Shown one piece after another: positions 1 to 11,300 of a stretch of DNA of 64,000 bases. Below the pieces are notes generated by a model. That model was given only the letters and a program-made list of their open reading frames with translations. It was not told the DNA's origin and ran no database searches. Origin of the DNA: Mycobacterium paraense (GTDB taxonomy: Bacteria; Actinomycetota; Actinomycetes; Mycobacteriales; Mycobacteriaceae); the NCBI RefSeq assembly GCF_002101815.1, contig NZ_LQPM01000024.1, positions 124,001 through 188,000 on the forward strand, read 5' to 3'. Every line of letters begins with the position of its first letter. The stretch's first letter is position 1. A program made the position numbers and the translations under genes.

Positions 1-89
1 AGCGACTTCAGCGCCGCCTCGAGCATGCTCTCGCGGGTCGCGTTGCCGCGCCGGTTGGGGCGCCTTTCGACGACCTTCGGATCGGCCAT
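1..89 (-). CDS. TetR-family regulator, N-terminal fragment
   Basis: Only the first 29 codons lie in the window; the gene runs off the left edge. Reading from ATG at 89 gives a basic start followed by NRRGNATRESMLEAALKSL, the typical opening of the TetR helix-turn-helix domain, where a short basic lead is followed by helix 1. It is divergent from the Rieske oxygenase gene and could regulate it, which is inference from position only. The family call rests on a short stretch and the ligand cannot be predicted. Confidence 0.6.
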   Translation of the reverse strand, partial: MADPKVVERRPNRRGNATRESMLEAALKS

Positions 90-130
90 GCAGCCTAGCC
101 TAACATTTTCATAGAGGGTACTGTGATTCC

Positions 131-1138
131 ATGGCTAAGCCGCCGTTGTCGATGAAGCCGACCGGATGGTTCCAGGTCGCCTGGTCCGACGAGATCGGCG
201 TGGGCGACGTGCACCGGATGAAGTACTTCGGCGAGGAGATGGTCGCCTGGCGCGCCGAGTCGGGCGAGCTCACGGCGATGAACGCCTACTGCGAGCACCT
301 GGGCGCGCACCTCGGCTACGGCGGCAAGGTCGTCGGCGAGGCGCTGCAGTGCCCGTTCCACGGGTGGCAGTGGAACTCCGAGGGCCGCAACGTCTGCATC
401 CCGTACCAGGATCGGCCGAACCGCGGCAGGCGGATGCGCACGTACCCCGTCGTAGAGCGCAACGAGTCGGTCTACATCTGGCACGACGTCGACCGCCGCG
501 AGCCGTATTTCGACGCGCCCGACGTGTTCGCCTCGTTCGAGGACGGCCGCGGCGCGGGCGACTACTACCCGCAACAGCGGCTGTTCCGCCAGGGCCTGGA
601 ACTGCACCCGCAGTACGTGCTCGAAAACGGCGTGGACTTCGCGCATTTCAAGTTCGTGCACAACACCCCGATCGTGCCGGTGTTCACCCGCCACGACTTC
701 GCCGAGCCGGTGTCCTTCGTGGACTTCACCATCACCTTCGAGGGCGACGACGGCCAGAAGATCGAGGACGTCAACAGCGGCGTGGAGGCCATCAACGGCG
801 GGCTGGGCCTCGCCGTCACCAAGAGTTGGGGGATGGTCGACAACCGCACCATCTCCGCGGTCACCCCGGTCGACGAATTCACCTCCGACGTCCGGTTCAT
901 GGTCTACATCGGCCGCCCCGAGGCCGGCGCCGCCAAGGACCCCGCGCGCGCCGAGCGCAAGGCGGCCGAATTCGGGCGGGAAGTGATCCGGCAGTTCGAG
1001 CAGGACATCGAGATCTGGCGGCACCAGCGCTACTCCGACCCGCCCGCGCTGGCCCCCGACGAGTACGAAGGCTTCACCGCGATCCGCAAGTGGGCCAAGC
1101 AGTTCTACCCCGACGTCTACGCATCTCAGAAAGGCTGA
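131..1138 (+). CDS. Rieske [2Fe-2S] non-heme iron oxygenase (KshA-like)
   Basis: 335 aa. The N-terminal Rieske domain has its cluster ligands at C54-x-H56 and C74-x2-H77. The catalytic domain holds the mononuclear iron motif N166-x2-D169-x2-H172-x4-H177, so this is a complete oxygenase component that hydroxylates a substrate using electrons from a separate reductase. In mycobacteria the closest well-known relative is 3-ketosteroid 9-alpha-hydroxylase oxygenase KshA (about 385 aa); this protein is shorter, so the substrate is open. No reductase is adjacent. The next gene starts 7 bases downstream, suggesting an operon. ATG 131 was chosen because the protein begins cleanly before the Rieske fold, although AGAGGG lies a rather long 12 bases upstream. 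Confidence 0.85.
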   Translation: MAKPPLSMKPTGWFQVAWSDEIGVGDVHRMKYFGEEMVAWRAESGELTAMNAYCEHLGAHLGYGGKVVGEALQCPFHGWQWNSEGRNVCIPYQDRPNRGRRMRTYPVVERNESVYIWHDVDRREPYFDAPDVFASFEDGRGAGDYYPQQRLFRQGLELHPQYVLENGVDFAHFKFVHNTPIVPVFTRHDFAEPVSFVDFTITFEGDDGQKIEDVNSGVEAINGGLGLAVTKSWGMVDNRTISAVTPVDEFTSDVRFMVYIGRPEAGAAKDPARAERKAAEFGREVIRQFEQDIEIWRHQRYSDPPALAPDEYEGFTAIRKWAKQFYPDVYASQKG

Positions 1139-1145
1139 CCACGAA

Positions 1146-2234
1146 ATGACCGCACCCGCTCGACCGATCCGCGTCTTCCAGGTGGCCACCGGAAACGTCG
1201 GTTCGGAGATGATCAAGCGGATCGCCACGCAGCCCGACCTGGAACTCGTTGGCGTGCATTGCTATTCGCCCGACAAGATCGGGCGCGACGCCGGCGAGCT
1301 CGCGGGCATCGGGCCCAACGGCGTGACGGCCACCGGCACGATCGAGGAGATCATCGCCGCCAAGCCGGACGTGCTGACCTTTCACGGCGTGTTTCCCGAC
1401 GAGGACCTCTACGTCAAAGTGCTCGAGGCGGGCATCAACATCGTCACCACCGCCGACTGGATCACCGGCTGGCACCGCGACAAGAACCATCCGCACCCGT
1501 CGGGCAAGCCGGTGACCCAGCTGCTGGCCGCAGCCTGCGAAAAGGGGCGCGCGACGTTCTACGGCACCGGCATGAACCCGGGCCTGAACCAGATCCTCGG
1601 CGTGGTGTGTTCGGCCGACGTCGCCGACATCGAGAACGTCACCACCATCGAGTCCGTCGACGTCTCCTGCCACCACTCCAAGGACACCTGGATCGAGGTG
1701 GGCTACGGCCAGCCGGTCGACGACCCGGAGATCCCCGGGAAGCTGGAGAAGTACACCCGCGTCTTCGCCGACAGCGTGCTGATGATGGCCGACTGCTTCG
1801 ACCTGCCGCTGGACGAGGTGAAGTTCAGCTACGAGTTGGGCGCCTGCACCAAGGACGTCGACCTGGGCTGGTACACGCTGCCCAAGGGCTCGCTGGGCGG
1901 CAACTACATCAAGTACCAGGGCATGGTGGACGGGGTGCCCCGCGTCGAGACGCACCTGGAGTGGCAGATGACCCCGCACACCGATCCGAGCTGGAACATC
2001 AAGGGCTGCTACATCACCCAGGTCAAGGGCGACCCGTGCATCTACAACAAGCACATGATCTTCCCCAAGCCCGGCGTCGACCTGTCGAACCCGGACAACT
2101 TCGCCTCCATCGGCATGACCGTGACCGGCATGCCCGCCCTCGCCGCCATCAAGTCGGTGGTGGCGGCGGCGCCGGGGCTGATCACTAGCGCCGACCTGCC
2201 GCTGCGCGGCTTCGCGGGGCGGTTCAAGAGGTAG
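1146..2234 (+). CDS. DapB-like NAD(P)-dependent dehydrogenase
   Basis: 362 aa. The N-terminus carries a Rossmann dinucleotide-binding loop (VFQVATGNVGSEMI, residues about 10-23). The protein resembles the dihydrodipicolinate reductase-like / 2,4-diaminopentanoate dehydrogenase-type family common in actinobacteria, which reduces or oxidises small ketones, imines or amines. A conserved GTGMNPGLNQ stretch near residue 140 fits that family. It is not DapB of lysine synthesis: true dapB lies at 4272. It starts 7 bases after the Rieske gene and is probably co-transcribed, so the pair may act on the same steroid-like or cyclic substrate. That link is inference. Confidence 0.75.
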   Translation: MTAPARPIRVFQVATGNVGSEMIKRIATQPDLELVGVHCYSPDKIGRDAGELAGIGPNGVTATGTIEEIIAAKPDVLTFHGVFPDEDLYVKVLEAGINIVTTADWITGWHRDKNHPHPSGKPVTQLLAAACEKGRATFYGTGMNPGLNQILGVVCSADVADIENVTTIESVDVSCHHSKDTWIEVGYGQPVDDPEIPGKLEKYTRVFADSVLMMADCFDLPLDEVKFSYELGACTKDVDLGWYTLPKGSLGGNYIKYQGMVDGVPRVETHLEWQMTPHTDPSWNIKGCYITQVKGDPCIYNKHMIFPKPGVDLSNPDNFASIGMTVTGMPALAAIKSVVAAAPGLITSADLPLRGFAGRFKR

Positions 2235-2251
2235 GCGCGCGGTCAAGCGCC

Positions 2252-3628
2252 TCAAGGGGCCCCGTCGTCATCGTCGTCCTCGTCGTCATCGAAGAGGCGC
2301 TCCGGGTGGTGATAGTCGTTGGTGCGCGCGCCGCGGTCCAAGTCCGGCGGCGGGATCCACTCGGTGCGGCCGTTGGGCAGTTTCCTTGTCGTCCAACCGT
2401 CTTCGATCAGCTTGTGATATGGCGGGCAGGCGAACGTGAGGTTGTCGGCGTCGGTCGATCCGCCGGCCGCCCACTCGGTGACATGGTGGACCTCCGACCA
2501 GTAGCCCGGGACGTCGCAGCCGGGATGCGTACAGCCGCGTTCCTTCGAGTAGAGGACGATGCGCTGGTCGGGTGATGCGATGCGGCGTGTCCGGCCGAGG
2601 TACAGCGGGCGGTTCGAGTGCTCGTCGAACACGGCGAGGTAGTGGTAGGCGTGGCTGGCCATCCGGATCAGGTCGCGCATGGGCAGCACGGTCCCGCCGC
2701 CGGTCACCGCCCGACCCGTCGCCGAGGTCAGCTCCTGCAGCGTGGTCGACACGATGACGGTGACCGGTAAGCCGTTGTGTTGGCCGAGCTTTGGATCGCC
2801 CAGCTGCCCGCGGACAAGGGCATTGAGCGCGTCGTGCTGGCGCTGGGCGTGGCTGCGGGTGTCCCGACGCGCGCGGTCCTCGCCGGGTTCTGCTGTGACG
2901 CAGGCCGTTTCGTCATCGGGGTTGCACATTCCGGGCGCCGCGAAACGCGCCAGCCATGCGTCGATGTTGGCGCGCAGCTCCGGGGACGCAACCAGCTTTC
3001 CGACGCTCATTCCGTCGGCACGCTGGCCGCACCAGGTGAACCCGCGCCGCCGGGCACGGTCGGCGTCGGAGTACTTCCCGTCGGGGTTGAGCAGCAGCGC
3101 GCACCGGTGCGCGGCTTTCTCCAGCTGGTCGGGACGCAGCTTGGTCGCCTGCCGCGCCAGAAAGCGCTCCGCCTTCTCCACGGCGGCGACCGGCGTCTCC
3201 TGGGGCAGGCCGCGAAAGAACGTCTGGATCACCCGCAGGTGCTGCCCGTCGAGCAGGCCGTCGCGCCACGCCACGGCGGTGGCGGGCAACTCGGGTGGTA
3301 ATTCCTGGCCGGTGAGCGTCAGGCGCGGGGAAAGCTGCCCGGCATCGCGGAGCCGGCGGGCGGCCTCGGCGCAGCTGACCCGCAGCCAGTCGGCAACCAC
3401 CTTGTGGACCGGCCCGCCGACGTGTGCGGGGTCCTCCTTGGCCAGGCCGGCGATGACGTCGTGACTCGACGCGACCTGCCGTCGCACCGCCGTTTCCATG
3501 CGTTCCAGCGCGCGCAGCCGGACCGCGGGGGGCAGGGCGTCGAAATTGCGTTGGTCGATCACCGCCACGGCCGCGTCGAGCGCGTCCAATTCGGCAGACA
3601 CCTCTGCCGGCATGTCGATCGAACTCAT
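2252..3628 (-). CDS. 13E12/DUF222-family HNH endonuclease-like protein
   Basis: 458 aa from ATG 3628; an in-frame upstream ATG at 3661 is less likely because the SOS box covers 3628. The N-terminal two thirds is the DUF222 region of the mycobacterial 13E12 (REP13E12) repeat family. The C-terminal HNH nuclease part shows CTHPGCDVPGYWSEVHHVTEW, with paired cysteines, the HH dyad, and a later N and H (DADNLTFACPPYHKL). The very acidic tail (about ten consecutive Asp/Glu) is unusual. The family is repetitive, and several M. tuberculosis members are known LexA targets. The perfect SOS box over the start codon argues that this copy is damage-induced. Nuclease activity has not been shown for most members. 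Confidence 0.85.
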   Translation of the reverse strand: MSSIDMPAEVSAELDALDAAVAVIDQRNFDALPPAVRLRALERMETAVRRQVASSHDVIAGLAKEDPAHVGGPVHKVVADWLRVSCAEAARRLRDAGQLSPRLTLTGQELPPELPATAVAWRDGLLDGQHLRVIQTFFRGLPQETPVAAVEKAERFLARQATKLRPDQLEKAAHRCALLLNPDGKYSDADRARRRGFTWCGQRADGMSVGKLVASPELRANIDAWLARFAAPGMCNPDDETACVTAEPGEDRARRDTRSHAQRQHDALNALVRGQLGDPKLGQHNGLPVTVIVSTTLQELTSATGRAVTGGGTVLPMRDLIRMASHAYHYLAVFDEHSNRPLYLGRTRRIASPDQRIVLYSKERGCTHPGCDVPGYWSEVHHVTEWAAGGSTDADNLTFACPPYHKLIEDGWTTRKLPNGRTEWIPPPDLDRGARTNDYHHPERLFDDDEDDDDDGAP

Positions 3629-3634
3629 GTTCGA
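3619..3634. promoter_or_regulatory. SOS box (LexA operator), perfect palindrome
   Basis: TCGAAC-TCAT-GTTCGA matches the mycobacterial LexA consensus at all twelve defined positions. It spans the start codon (3626-3628) of the 13E12 gene, so bound LexA would block transcription initiation or elongation directly. Confidence 0.85.
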
Positions 3635-3730
3635 AACAATACCGGGCGGAGCCGACATCAATAACGATTTACGCGGCCGCTGTGGATGAAAGCCGAACTG
3701 TGGATAAAGCGAAATTCGGCCGGCCCCCGA

Positions 3731-4075
3731 TCAATAGTTCGGGCAGAGATCGGCCACCGCGTAATTCACGAGTTCGTTCGCCTGAGCGGGAGTCAGCCCA
3801 CCCGCGCCGAGTGTGGCATCCGAGCGTTGCAACGCCATGGTCTTCAGCGTCGCGGGCGAAACACCGTAGGACACCTGCGTGCACAGTTTCGTGCCCACCT
3901 GCAACAGCGCGGCGTCGCCCCCGTCGACGTCGCGGATGCCGGCGTTGTGCAGGTCCCTGAGGTAGGAGGAGGCGTCGGCCCCGGCCGGGCCGGCCCAGGC
4001 GACTCCGGCGACCAGAAGCGAGCCTCCCACCGCCGCCAGGCGGATAAACCGGCCGTTGCGCGTGTATGCCGTCAT
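3731..4075 (-). CDS. Small secreted DUF732 protein
   Basis: 114 aa from ATG 4075, with GAGGAG as ribosome-binding site 10 bases upstream. An extended ORF starting at 4144 lacks such a site. The N-terminus is a clear signal peptide with basic TRNGR, a hydrophobic core (LAAVGGSLLVAGVAW) and an AGADA cleavage site, giving a mature protein of about 80 residues. The mature part has two cysteines (KLCTQV and ADLCPNY) likely to form a disulfide, and the pattern FLRDLHNAGI / TPAQANELV typical of DUF732, a mycobacterial family of unknown function. It is divergent from dapB. Confidence 0.8.
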   Translation of the reverse strand: MTAYTRNGRFIRLAAVGGSLLVAGVAWAGPAGADASSYLRDLHNAGIRDVDGGDAALLQVGTKLCTQVSYGVSPATLKTMALQRSDATLGAGGLTPAQANELVNYAVADLCPNY

Positions 4076-4163
4076 AGCTTCATCTCCTCTGCCAAAACGA
4101 CGGATTGAAAGAAGCGCGCTATTGAATAGGGCTGCTGCGATCAAAGATCGGCGCCGCTAATGA

Positions 4164-5454
<1,291 letters not shown>

Positions 5455-5458
<4 letters not shown>

Positions 5459-5910
5459 GCAAGACGCTGCTGATCGTGCACCACACGCCGTCCCCGCACA
5501 CGCAGGAGATGTTCGAGGCGGTCGTGTCCGGGGCCACCGACCCCGAGATCGAAGGCGTGGACGTCGTGCGCCGGCCCGCGCTCACCCTGTCGCCGGCCGA
5601 CATGCTCGACGCCGACGGCTACGTGCTCGGGACGCCGGCCAACCTGGGGTACATGAGCGGCGCCCTCAAGCACGCGTTCGACGTCTGCTACTACCCGTGC
5701 CTCGACGCGACGCGCGGTCGGCCGTTCGGGGTGTACCTGCACGGCAACGAGGGCACCGAGGGCGCCGAGCGGGGCATCGAGGCCATCACGACCGGCCTGG
5801 GTTGGACGAAAGCCGCACCGACCGTGGTGGTTTCGGGCAAGCCCAGCAAGGCCGACCTGGAATCGTGCTGGGAACTGGGCGCGACGGTGGCCGCCCAGCT
5901 GATGGGCTGA
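5455..5910 (+). CDS. NAD(P)H-dependent FMN reductase / flavodoxin-like protein
   Basis: 151 aa. It opens with a flavodoxin-type strand and phosphate loop (LLIVHHTPSPHTQEM) and contains a second FMN-contact loop (LGTPANLGYMSGALKHAFD), both expected for a small flavin reductase or WrbA-like fold. ATG overlaps the upstream stop (ATGA). The ortholog in M. tuberculosis is Rv2771c. The redox partner is unknown. Confidence 0.82.
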
Positions 5911-5911
5911 G

Positions 5912-6721
5912 CTACTGATAACTCGGCTGGAAAGCATCGGCGGGCTGGGCGATGGCCAGCGCCGTGCTGGAGCCGAGCGGACCGTGCCGGTCGAACAGGA
6001 TCGCGCTGCCGGTGGCCACACCCGCAGTGCCGTAATGGCTTTGGGCCGCCAGCCCGAGGAATTCGCCGTCGGGCAGGCGGCTCGCGGTGACGGTGTAGTC
6101 GGCGTTGATGTACCGCAAACCGCCAGTGCCCCAATGGGTGAGCGAGCTAGTGATGTCGCCGACGAACCCCAAGCGGGTGAACGGCGTGAGCGGGTAGCCC
6201 TGCACCATCGGGCGGAACAGCCGCGTCCACGCGAACTTCTGGGAATGCGCCTGTTCCCACTCGCCCGCCGCGATGCCCGGGCTGCCGTCGGTTGTGGCCC
6301 CGTAGCCCCAGATCAGGAACGGCATGTCGGTCGGGAAGCCGTCGGAGCCGGCCGGGAGCGGCGGCATCTCGACCGGGCCGGACCACACCTCGCCCTCGGG
6401 ATGTTCGCCCCGTCGCAGGAACAGGGCGCTGGCCCGCGCGACGGTCTGACCGTTCTGCACCAGGGCGCCGTCGACCAGCTTGATGCGCCTGCCCTCGCGC
6501 TGCACCGAGGTCTCGATCCGCACCGGCTCCGGCAGGACGGGGCGCAGCAGATCGACGGTCAGGCGGGCGGGCTGCAGCTCGGGATCGAGGCCGGATCGCT
6601 CTATTCCCCACGCCAGCAGCCCGCCGACGTTCTGGCCGCCCAGCGCCGTGCCCCACGGTCCGCGCGTCATCGGGCCCGGCAGGAAGGAGTCGCCGTCGAC
6701 AGTGAAGAACGCCTCGGGCAT
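5912..6721 (-). CDS. Acyl-CoA thioesterase-like double-hotdog protein
   Basis: 269 aa from ATG 6721, with GAGGA 10 bases upstream; the longer ORF from 6823 would overlap the start of the divergent ligase. The sequence resembles TesB-like thioesterase-family proteins, with an N-terminal FLPGPMTRGPWGTALGGQNVGGLLAW and a second-half TPFTRLGFVGD. These enzymes hydrolyse acyl-CoA thioesters. The gene is divergent from an acyl-CoA ligase, with 62 bases between starts, so the two probably share a regulatory region and act on the same acyl pool. Confidence 0.75.
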   Translation of the reverse strand: MPEAFFTVDGDSFLPGPMTRGPWGTALGGQNVGGLLAWGIERSGLDPELQPARLTVDLLRPVLPEPVRIETSVQREGRRIKLVDGALVQNGQTVARASALFLRRGEHPEGEVWSGPVEMPPLPAGSDGFPTDMPFLIWGYGATTDGSPGIAAGEWEQAHSQKFAWTRLFRPMVQGYPLTPFTRLGFVGDITSSLTHWGTGGLRYINADYTVTASRLPDGEFLGLAAQSHYGTAGVATGSAILFDRHGPLGSSTALAIAQPADAFQPSYQ

Positions 6722-6783
6722 GATGGCGGAATCCTCGATCGTCACCGCTATCACGATAGGGCAGGAGGATACAGGGACAGGGC

Positions 6784-8319
6784 ATGCCTCCAGTGATCGA
6801 AATTCCGCGCGGCCACAACCCATTCCCGACGACGGGTGTGTCCCGAGACGCCGCCGGCGTCCCGCGCTACGACCGCTTGCCCGCGACCCTGCTGGACATG
6901 CTCGCCGAGCAGGTCGACAACCGCCCGAACAGTGAGGCCGTGGTCGAACTGGGCGCCGGCCGACTGACCTACCGGCAGCTGTGGGAGCGCGCGGCGCGAG
7001 TGGCCGGCGGGCTGCGCGCGGACGGGCTGAGCCCGGGCGATCGCGTGGCCGTGCGCCATCCGGCGGGCATCGATTGGGTGCTGGCGTTCTGGGGCACGGT
7101 GATGGCCGGCGGCGTTGCGGTGGCGGTCAATACGCGTTCGGCGCGCCCCGAGGTCGAGTTCGTCCTGTCCGACTCGGGCGCGCGGGTGGACCTGTCCCCG
7201 GAGGCGCCGCTGCCCGACGGCCAGCCGTACGTGACCCACGGGCTCGGCCCCACGGACACGGCCGCCCTGTTCTACACCTCGGGCACCACCGGCCACCCCA
7301 AGGGCGTGCCCACCACGCACGAGGCCTTCGTGACCAACACCGAGAACGGTATCCGCTGCCTCGACCAGCCCAGGGACCTCGGCGAGGGGATGCGGACGCT
7401 CATCTCGGTGCCGCTGTTCCACGTGACCGGCTGCAACTCACAGCTTTTGGCGGCCATGCGCCTCGGGGGAGCGTCGGTGATCATGCCCGCGCTCAACCTC
7501 GACGAGTTGATCGCGACGCTGAGCGCCGAGCGCATCTCGGTCATGGTGACCGTTCCGGCCATCTACGCGCTGATGTTGCGGCACAAGGGGTTTGCGCAAG
7601 CCGACGTGTCCGGCGTCCGCTGGGTGGGCTACGGGGGCGCGCCCATCGCGCCGTCGTTGGTCACGGCGGTGAAGCAGGCGTTCGGCCAGGCCACGGTGTT
7701 CAACGGGTACGGCATGACCGAGACCGCCTCGCTGATGACCGTCCTGCCCGACCGCGACGCCGTCGAGCACGCCGACTCCGTCGGCTACGCCGTCCCCTCG
7801 GTGGACCTGGGCCTGATCCCATTCGGCGGTGACGAGCCGGGCGTGGGCGAGTTGGTCGCGCGCGGCGCCAATGTCACCGCGGGCTACTGGAACCGGCCGG
7901 ACGCCACCCGGGACACCTTCGCCGGCGGCTGGCTGCACACCGGCGACGTGGTCCGGGTCGACGACGCGGGGCGGGTGCACATCGTCGACCGGCTCAAGGA
8001 CATCATCAACCGCGGCGGCGAGAACGTCTCCAGCGTCGAGGTCGAGGCGGTGCTGCTGGCGGCGCCCAACGTCGCCGACGCCTGCGTGCTGGCGGTGCCC
8101 GACGACGTGATGGGCGAGAAGGTCGGCGCCGTGCTGTTCCCCGGCGACGCGGAGATCGACGTGCGGGCCGTCCTCGACCACTGCCGCGAGCGGCTGGCCG
8201 ACTACAAGGTCCCCCAGTACGTCACGGTGGTGGACGAGGCGCTGCCGCGCAACGCCGGCGGCAAGCTGCTCAAGGGCAGGCTGCGCGGCGAGGTGCGCTG
8301 GGGCGACCCGCTCCGATGA
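6784..8319 (+). CDS. Acyl-CoA synthetase / AMP-binding ligase (FadD-type)
   Basis: 511 aa. It activates a carboxylic acid to acyl-CoA through an acyl-adenylate. The P-loop YTSGTTGHPKG is at residues 164-174, the A5 motif NGYGMTETAS lies near 310, A7 (GWLHTGDVVRVDDAG) near 380, A8 (DRLKDIINRGGENVS) near 400, and the catalytic lysine is in PRNAGGKLLKG near the C-terminus. All core motifs are intact. The stop overlaps the LCC start (ATGA), so a ligase and an acyl-CoA carboxylase are made together, which suggests this enzyme supplies or recycles the carboxylase substrate. Chain length cannot be read from the sequence. Confidence 0.88.
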   Translation: MPPVIEIPRGHNPFPTTGVSRDAAGVPRYDRLPATLLDMLAEQVDNRPNSEAVVELGAGRLTYRQLWERAARVAGGLRADGLSPGDRVAVRHPAGIDWVLAFWGTVMAGGVAVAVNTRSARPEVEFVLSDSGARVDLSPEAPLPDGQPYVTHGLGPTDTAALFYTSGTTGHPKGVPTTHEAFVTNTENGIRCLDQPRDLGEGMRTLISVPLFHVTGCNSQLLAAMRLGGASVIMPALNLDELIATLSAERISVMVTVPAIYALMLRHKGFAQADVSGVRWVGYGGAPIAPSLVTAVKQAFGQATVFNGYGMTETASLMTVLPDRDAVEHADSVGYAVPSVDLGLIPFGGDEPGVGELVARGANVTAGYWNRPDATRDTFAGGWLHTGDVVRVDDAGRVHIVDRLKDIINRGGENVSSVEVEAVLLAAPNVADACVLAVPDDVMGEKVGAVLFPGDAEIDVRAVLDHCRERLADYKVPQYVTVVDEALPRNAGGKLLKGRLRGEVRWGDPLR

Positions 8320-11300
8320 GCGCCCTGCTGATCGCCAACCGCGGCGAGATCGCCCTTCGGATCATCCGCACCGCAACGGAACTGGGGATCCGGACGGTCG
8401 CGGTGTACGCCGAAGACGACGCCGACAGCCCCCACGTGCACGCCGCCGACGAGGCGATCGGCCTGCCGGGCGCGGGCCCGGCGGCCTACCTGAATCACGC
8501 CGAGCTGCTGGCGGCGGCCAAGAATTCCGGCGCCGAGCTCATTCACCCCGGTTACGGGTTCCTCAGCGAGAACGCCGAATTCGCCGCCGCCTGCGCCTCC
8601 GCCGGCTACACGTTCGTCGGACCCGCCGCCGACGTGCTCGAGTTGGTGGGCGACAAGCCGTCGGCCCGGGCCGCGGCAGTGGCGGCCGGCGTCCCCGTGC
8701 TGCCGGCGACCGACGGGCCCAGCAGCGTCGGGGACATTCAGGCGTTTTTCGCCGCCCACGGCGGCGCCATCATGATCAAGGCCGTCGCCGGCGGGGGTGG
8801 CCGGGGAATGCGGAAGGTGAGCGCCGCCGATCAGATCGAGCACGCCTACCAACAGTGCGCCGCGGAGGCGCGGCTCGGCTTCGGTGAGCCCGCCGTGTTC
8901 GCCGAGGCGGTGCTGTCCGACGCGCGGCACATCGAGGTCCAGGTCGTGGGCGCGGTGGCCGGGCACCAGACGCACGCGCTGGCGCTCGGTGACAGGGACT
9001 GCAGCATCCAGCGCCGCTACCAGAAGCTGGTCGAAATCGCGCCCGCCCAAGGGCTTTCCGACGGCCTGCGCCGCGCATTGCATCAGGCGGCGGCGCGGCT
9101 GTGCGCCCGGGTCGGACTGCGCGGCGTGGCCACTGTCGAATTCCTGGTGGCCGGAGACAGATTCGTGTTCCTCGAGGTCAACCCCCGCATCCAGGTGGAG
9201 CACACGGTCACCGAGGAAACGACCGGCGTGGACCTGGTGGCCGCCCAACTGGCCATCGCCGGCGGTGCGTCGTACTACCAGTTGGGGCTTCCGGCCGGAA
9301 TCGCTTCGGACGGAACCGAAGTCATCGGCGAGCCGGCCGCGCGGCGCGGCATCGCGATTCAGGCCCGGGTCAACACGGAGACCTTCGCCGCCGACGGGGC
9401 GGTGGTGCCCGCGGCGGGCACGCTGACCGCGTTCTCGCCGCCGAGCGGCCCCGGCGTGCGCGTCGACACCTACGGCCGGCCGGGGCTGGTCATCAGCCCG
9501 CGATACGACTCGCTGCTGGCCAAGGTCATCGTCCACGTGCATGGATCATCGGTGCAGGCCGCGGCGCGCAAGGCCCGCACCGCCCTGGGCGAATTCGGCA
9601 TCGAGGGCGTCCGCACGAACATCGACGTGCTGCGCGAGCTGCTGTGCGACAGCCAGGTTCAATCCGGTTCGGTGACGACGGATTTCCTCGACGAGAAGCT
9701 GCCCGCGCTGGCCGCCGCCGCGCTGTCGCACCAGCACGACGTCCGGGCGGCGCCGGTCGAGCTCTATCCCGGCGAGGAGGCGCTGCGCGCGCAACTGGCC
9801 GGCACCGTGATCGAGGTGGCGGCCGAAGGCGAGGAGATCGCCGCCGGCGGGCAGGTCGTCGTCCTCGAGGCGATGAAGATGCAACATGTGCTCGCCGCGC
9901 CGGACACGCTGCGGACGGTGCGAAGCCTGGTGACGCCCGGCCAGGTCGTCGGGACCGGCGATCCCCTGGTCGTGTTCACCCGCACGGGCGCGGGGGTCGA
10001 CGGCGAATTATACTCGGCCGCAGTAGATCTCGATCGCCCGCGCGCCGACCTCGACGAGGTCGCTCACCGGCATCTGCTCACCCGTGACGAGGGCCGGCCG
10101 GCGGCCGTGGCCAAGCGGCACGCGCGAGGCCGCCGCACCGCCCGGGAGAACATCGCCGACCTGGTGGACCCGGGCAGCTTCGTCGAGTACGGCGCGTTGG
10201 CGATCGCCGCCCAGCGCAGCAGGCGCACCGAAGAGGACCTGATCGCCAACACCCCGGCCGACGGCCTGGTCGCCGGCCTCGCCACCATCGGGGGTGCCGA
10301 GGCCGTCGTCGTGTCCTACGACTACACGGTGCTGGCCGGAACGCAGGGCATGCGCAACCACGCCAAGACCGACCGCGTCTTCGAGCTGGCCACCCGAAAA
10401 GGACTGCCGGTGGTGCTGTTTGCGGAGGGCGGCGGCGGCCGGCCCGGCGACACCGACGTCGGCGGGCACGCGGGACTGGATGTGCCGACGTTTCGGATGC
10501 TGGCCGCGCTGAGCGGGCGGGTGCCGCTGGTGTCGATCGTCTCCGGCCGCTGCTTCGCCGGCAACGCCGCGCTCGCCGGGGTATGTGACGTGATCATCGC
10601 GACCCCCGACGCCAACATCGGCATGGGCGGGCCGGCCATGATCGAGGGCGGCGGGCTGGGGGTGTACCCGCCGGAGGCGATCGGGCCGATCGACGTGCAG
10701 CGGCATAACGGCGTCGTCGGCATGGTCGCCCGCGACGAGGCGCACGCCGTCGCGCTCGCCAAGCAATACCTCTCGTATTTCCAGGGCGCGCTCGCAGAGT
10801 GGGAGGCGCCCGACCCGCGGCTGGCCCGGCATGTGGTGCCGGAGAACCGGTTACGGGCGTACGACGTGCACCGCGCGATCGCGTCGATCGTCGACGTCGG
10901 TTCCGTGTGCGAGCTGCGGCCCGACTACGGCGTCGGGATCGTCACCGCGCTGGTGCGCGTCGAGGGGGTGGCATACGGGTTGATCGCCAACAGCACCCAC
11001 CACCTCGGCGGCGCCATCGACGCCGAGGCGGCCGACAAGGCCGGCGACTTTCTCGCCCTGTGCGAATCGTTCCGGTTGCCGGTGATCTCGCTGTGCGACA
11101 CCCCGGGATTCATGGTCGGGCCCGACGCGGAAAAGGAGGCCGCCGTCCGCCGCTTCGGCCGGATGTTCGTGCTGGGCGCGCGGCTGACCGTGCCGCTGGG
11201 AATGATCATCCTGCGCAAGGGTTACGGGCTGGGCGCGATGGCGATGGCCGGCGGGTCTTTTCGCGCGCCCCGGTTCACGGTGGCCTGGCCGACCGGCGAG

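Noticed and set aside
95-113. IdeR-box-like sequence (CCTAGCCTAAC) between the TetR and Rieske genes
   Set aside because: About 12 of 19 positions match the palindrome, only one half is good. Too weak without a binding test.
131-1149. Large open frames on the opposite strand and other frames of many genes
   Set aside because: High-GC third positions keep shadow frames open; they show Arg/Pro/Ala-rich nonsense and no start signals.
2252-3661. 13E12 gene as an insertion sequence
   Set aside because: Single full-length gene, no terminal inverted repeats or target duplication seen at its ends.
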